Shown here one piece after another: positions 62,030 to 64,000 of a DNA stretch of 64,000 nucleotides. This stretch comes from Siphlonurus alternatus. Its lineage: Eukaryota > Arthropoda > Insecta > Ephemeroptera > Siphlonuridae. The number at the start of each line of letters is the position of its first letter. Positions within the stretch are counted from its first letter, which is position 1. Location of the stretch: NCBI GenBank assembly GCA_949825025.1, contig OX463788.1, positions 434,001 to 498,000 on the forward strand. The letters run 5' to 3'. The position numbers and the translations under genes were made by a program. The notes beneath the pieces were generated by a model. That model was not told the DNA's origin. It made no database searches and saw only the letters and a program-made list of their open reading frames with translations.

Positions 62030-64000
62030 GTTCAAACCAAGTTGAATTTGAATATCGAGAAAAATATGTATTAACTCTCCATATTTTTGAATTTGAACTA
62101 TCCCCCATATACTTAACATGGGAAAAGTAGTTAAGTTTGATAATTCACCAGGATTCAACGAATCAAGATCATCACTTTTTGATTAAAGTCTGAGGTAGGG
62201 TATATTGTTTTTATCATGTACACGCACTTTCAGAATGATTGATATCCTAATTCAATACAAAATTCGAATCGGTGTTCATTGTTAGTGGGGCATGTTTTTT
62301 TCACTTTAAAAATTCATAACTAATTTTTAAAAAATCGTTGACACTTTTTAAACGTGTTTTCTCATAGTAAACAGTTCAAATTAAGTTGAATTTGAATAAC
62401 GAAAAAAATAAGTATTATCTCTCCTTATTTTTGAATTTGAACAATCCCCCTATTTAGTTAGCATCTGAAAAGTAGCTAAGTTTGATAATTCACCAGAATT
62501 CAACGAATCGAGATCGCCACTTTTTGATTAAACTCTGAGGTAGAGTGTATTGTTCCTATTATGTATACGCACTTTCAAAATGATTGAATTCCTAATTCAA
62601 TACAAAAGTTGAATCGGTGTTCACTGCTAGTATGGCATGTGGTTGCCACTTCAAAAATTCATAACTAATTTTTAAAAAACCGTAGACACTTTGTGAACGT
62701 GTGACGGTTCAAATTTAGTTGAATTTGAATAACGATAAAAAATGTGTATTATCTCTCCTAATTTTGGAACTTGAACTATCCCCCATATACTTAACGTGGG
62801 AAAAGTAATTAAGTTTGATAATTCACCAGAACTCAATGAATCAGGATCGCCACTTTTTGATTGAACTCTGAGGTAGGGTATATTGTTTTAATCATGAACC
62901 CGCACTTTCAGAATGATTGAATTCCTAACTCAATACAAAAGTCGAATCGGTGTTCGTTGTTAGTGGGGCATGTTTTTGCCAATTCAGAAATTCATAATTA
63001 ATTTTTAAAGAATCGTTGACACTTTTTGAACGTGTTTTCACATAGAGGATGGTTCAAATTAAGTTGAATTTGAATATCAAGAAAAAATATGTATTATCTC
63101 TCCATATTTTTGAATTTCAACTATCCTCCATATACATGGGAAAAGTAGTTAAGTTTGATAATTCACCAGAATTCAACAAATCAAGATCGCCACTTTTTGA
63201 TTAAACACTGAGGTAGGGTATATTGTTTTTATCGTGTACACGAACTTTCAGAATGATTGAATTCCTAATTCAATACAAAAGTCGAATCGGTGTTAATTGT
63301 TAGTGGGGCATGTTTTTGCCACTTCAATAATTCATAACTAATTTTTAAAAAATCGTTGCCACTTTTTAAACGTGTTTTCTTATGGAGGACAGTTCAAATT
63401 AAGTTGAATTTGAATAACGAGAAATAATATGTATAATCTCTCCTTATTTTTGAATTTGAACTATCCCCCATATACTTAACATTGGAAAAGTAATTAAGTT
63501 TGATAATTCACCAGGATTCAACGAATCAAGATCATCACGTTTTGATTAAAGTCTGAGGTAGGGTATATTGTTTTTATCATGTACACGCACTTTCAGAATG
63601 ATTGATATCCTTATTCAATACAAAATTCGAATCGGTGTTCATTGTTAGAGGGGCATGTTTTTGCCACTTCCAAATTTCATAACTAATTTTTAAAAAATCG
63701 TTGACACTTTTTAAACGTGTTTTCTTATAGAAGACAGTTGAAATTAAGTTGAATTTGAATAATGAGAAAAAATATGTATTTTCTCTCCTTTTATTTGAAT
63801 TTGAACTATCCCCCATATATTTAACATGGGAAAAGTAGTTAAGTTTGATAATTCACAAAAATTCAACGAATCAAGATCGCCACTTTTTGATTAAACTCTG
63901 AGGTAGGGTATATTGTTTTTATCATGTACACGAACTTTCAGAATGATTGAATTCCTAATTCAATACAAAAGTCGAATCGGTGTTAATAGTTAGTGGGGCA
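62024..64000. repeat. Satellite B tandem array (right part)
   Basis: The same ~344-bp monomers resume in register after the insertion and run to the window end, just under six copies. It follows the copy at 39357 onward, but one monomer present there (about 39550-39895) is missing here. No gene is present. Confidence 0.96.

Overview
The window is nuclear DNA of a eukaryote, most likely an invertebrate animal; the sequence does not let me name the species. It consists of two tandem satellite arrays, and one complete Polinton/Maverick (adintovirus-like) DNA transposon is inserted in the second array. There is no bacterial or ordinary host gene.

Layout. Positions 1-3503 hold satellite A, with a monomer of about 176 bp. 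Positions 3504-46560 hold satellite B, with a monomer of about 344 bp (roughly 125 copies), arranged in higher-order blocks and large internal duplications. At 46561-62023 lies a 15,463-bp Polinton with terminal inverted repeats of about 280 bp, flanked by a perfect 6-bp target duplication (AGGACG at 46555-46560 and 62024-62029). Satellite B resumes at the next base and runs to the window end. Unoccupied copies of the target survive in the same array (39357-39362 and 23553-23558), so the insertion boundaries are exact.

The Polinton carries the hallmark set. Reading inward from the left these are: protein-primed DNA polymerase B (+), then on the minus strand a chromodomain integrase, a short fiber-like protein, a Polinton-specific conserved protein, and an A32/FtsK-type packaging ATPase. 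A short tRNA-like sequence follows on the minus strand. The plus-strand morphogenesis cluster then holds a phospholipase-A2-domain protein, an adenain-type maturation protease, a minor capsid (penton) protein, a small basic protein, the double-jelly-roll major capsid protein, and a protein ending in a BIR (inhibitor-of-apoptosis) zinc domain. A small minus-strand gene with one intron lies at the right end. No frame is visibly broken, so the copy looks young and potentially virus-like: polymerase plus inverted repeats for replication, integrase for insertion, and ATPase, protease and capsid proteins for particle assembly.

The most notable points are the BIR protein, a 38-bp near-perfect palindrome carrying CRE/ATF-type sites in each terminal repeat with mirrored CREs further in, a set of helically phased CCGTTC hexamers upstream of one gene, the tRNA-like Pol III-type element, and a 51-codon gene overlapping the capsid gene start. 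The left 2.5 kb of the element is non-coding, rich in simple repeats, and looks like a promoter plus leader intron.
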